NCBI GenBank assembly: GCA_035536535.1
Contig: DATLNZ010000073.1
Location: 1-40,920 of the forward strand
DNA length: 40,920 nt
Direction: 5' to 3'
DNA from: Actinomycetota bacterium
GTDB taxonomy: Bacteria > Actinomycetota > JAICYB01
A program made the position numbers and the translations under genes. Below, one piece after another: positions 40,427 to 40,920 of this stretch (the first letter of the stretch is position 1; each line of letters begins with the position of its first letter). Below the pieces are notes generated by a model. That model did no database searches. It saw only the letters and a list, made by a program, of their open reading frames with translations, and was not told the origin of the DNA.

Positions 40427-40920
40427 AGACGGCCTTCGTCACCGGCGCATCGCGCGGGATAGGCAAAGCCATCGCCCTGCAGCTCGCACGCGACGGCTAC
40501 TGCATCGCGGCCGGGTTCTTCCGCAACCGGACGGCGGCCGCTGACGTATGCCGGCAGATCGAGGACGAGGGCGTGAAGGCCGTGGCCGTGAAGGTCCACA
40601 CCGGCGACCCCGCCTCCTTGACGCGGGCGTTCGCCGAGCTGGAGGAAACGTTCGGGAGCCTGGACGTGTTCGTCTCCAACGCCGCGTCGGGAGTCCTGAA
40701 GCCGCTCATGGACGTCGACGAGCGCGGATGGTCCTGGACCATGGACGTGAACGCCCGCGCGTTTCTGTTCGGCTGCCAGAGGGCAGCGCGGCTTATGCCG
40801 CAGGGCGGGAGCATCGTCGCCCTGACGTCGGCGGGGTCGGTGCGTGTCCTGCCGGCCTACGGCGCGGTAGGTGCGTCCAAAGCGGCTCTGGAGAGCCTCG
40901 TCCGGTACATGGCCGTCGAG
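40423..40920 (+). CDS. fabL: FabL-like enoyl-ACP reductase (3' end outside window)
   Basis: A short-chain dehydrogenase open at the window end; 166 residues are seen. [12 protein letters not shown] binds cofactor. The active pair is Tyr146 and Lys153, spaced Y-x6-K as in enoyl reductases FabI and FabL rather than Y-x3-K of FabG. The stretches [34 protein letters not shown] and [16 protein letters not shown] closely resemble Bacillus FabL as I recall it. FabL reduces enoyl-ACP and is less sensitive to triclosan than FabI. It overlaps fabF as GTGA. A plain SDR is the alternative, but the operon and motif favour FabL. Confidence 0.85.
   Translation, partial: MKTAFVTGASRGIGKAIALQLARDGYCIAAGFFRNRTAAADVCRQIEDEGVKAVAVKVHTGDPASLTRAFAELEETFGSLDVFVSNAASGVLKPLMDVDERGWSWTMDVNARAFLFGCQRAARLMPQGGSIVALTSAGSVRVLPAYGAVGASKAALESLVRYMAVE

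Overview
The window reads as chromosome of a high-GC actinobacterium (roughly 70% GC by eye, many GTG/TTG starts, 4-base GTGA/ATGA gene overlaps). The gene neighbourhoods eno-divIC, pth-rplY, glmU-prs, rsmI-metG-tatD-rsmA-ispE and the MtrA-MtrB-LpqB set are typical of Actinobacteriota. An uncultured or deep-branching lineage is an inference: rpoBC lies away from the ribosomal-protein operon, LpqB is reduced, and the enoyl reductase is of the FabL type. No rRNA, CRISPR array, insertion sequence, integrase or phage module is visible. No gene-free stretch exceeds 300 bases; the longest (7014-7261) holds two promoters and the rpoB leader.

Layout. 1-20012 (minus strand): rpoC (3' end outside the window) and rpoB, driven by tandem sigma-70-like promoters; upstream of these a proline-rich lipoprotein, divIC, eno, mazG, a SurA/PrsA-like foldase and mfd; then a giant cyclase/STAND-ATPase/membrane protein, pth and rplY. 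20127-22625 (plus): tRNA-Gln(TTG), whose last base is the first base of the glmU start codon, then glmU and prs. 22622-28775 (minus): a tight run of a Holin-X-like membrane protein, a small membrane protein, a DUF192 protein, rsmI, metG, tatD, rsmA and ispE. 28850-30946 (plus): a D-threonine-aldolase-like PLP enzyme, a HisN-type phosphatase and a small LIM-like zinc-finger protein. 30947-33608 (minus): MtrA-MtrB with a short GerMN-only LpqB-like lipoprotein. 33694-34744 (plus): two acetyltransferases, the second clearly AAC(2')-I-like. 34764-35201 (minus): a VOC protein. 35295-40920 (plus): an ECF sigma factor and a small membrane protein run directly into a fatty-acid synthesis operon, fabD - biotinyl-domain-like protein - fabH - fabG - acpP - fabF - fabL (cut by the window end).

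Most of the window is core information processing, cofactor and envelope metabolism. The last region holds nearly a full type II fatty-acid cycle: malonyl transfer (FabD), initiation (FabH), carrier (AcpP), elongation (FabF), ketoreduction (FabG) and enoyl reduction (FabL); the dehydratase is not in view. The most unusual points are the carrier-like protein in that operon whose biotin/lipoate lysine is an aspartate, the cyclase-STAND-polytopic membrane fusion, the tRNA/start-codon overlap at glmU, and a non-canonical rifampicin-site residue in RpoB. All assignments come from reading the sequence; no database search was possible.
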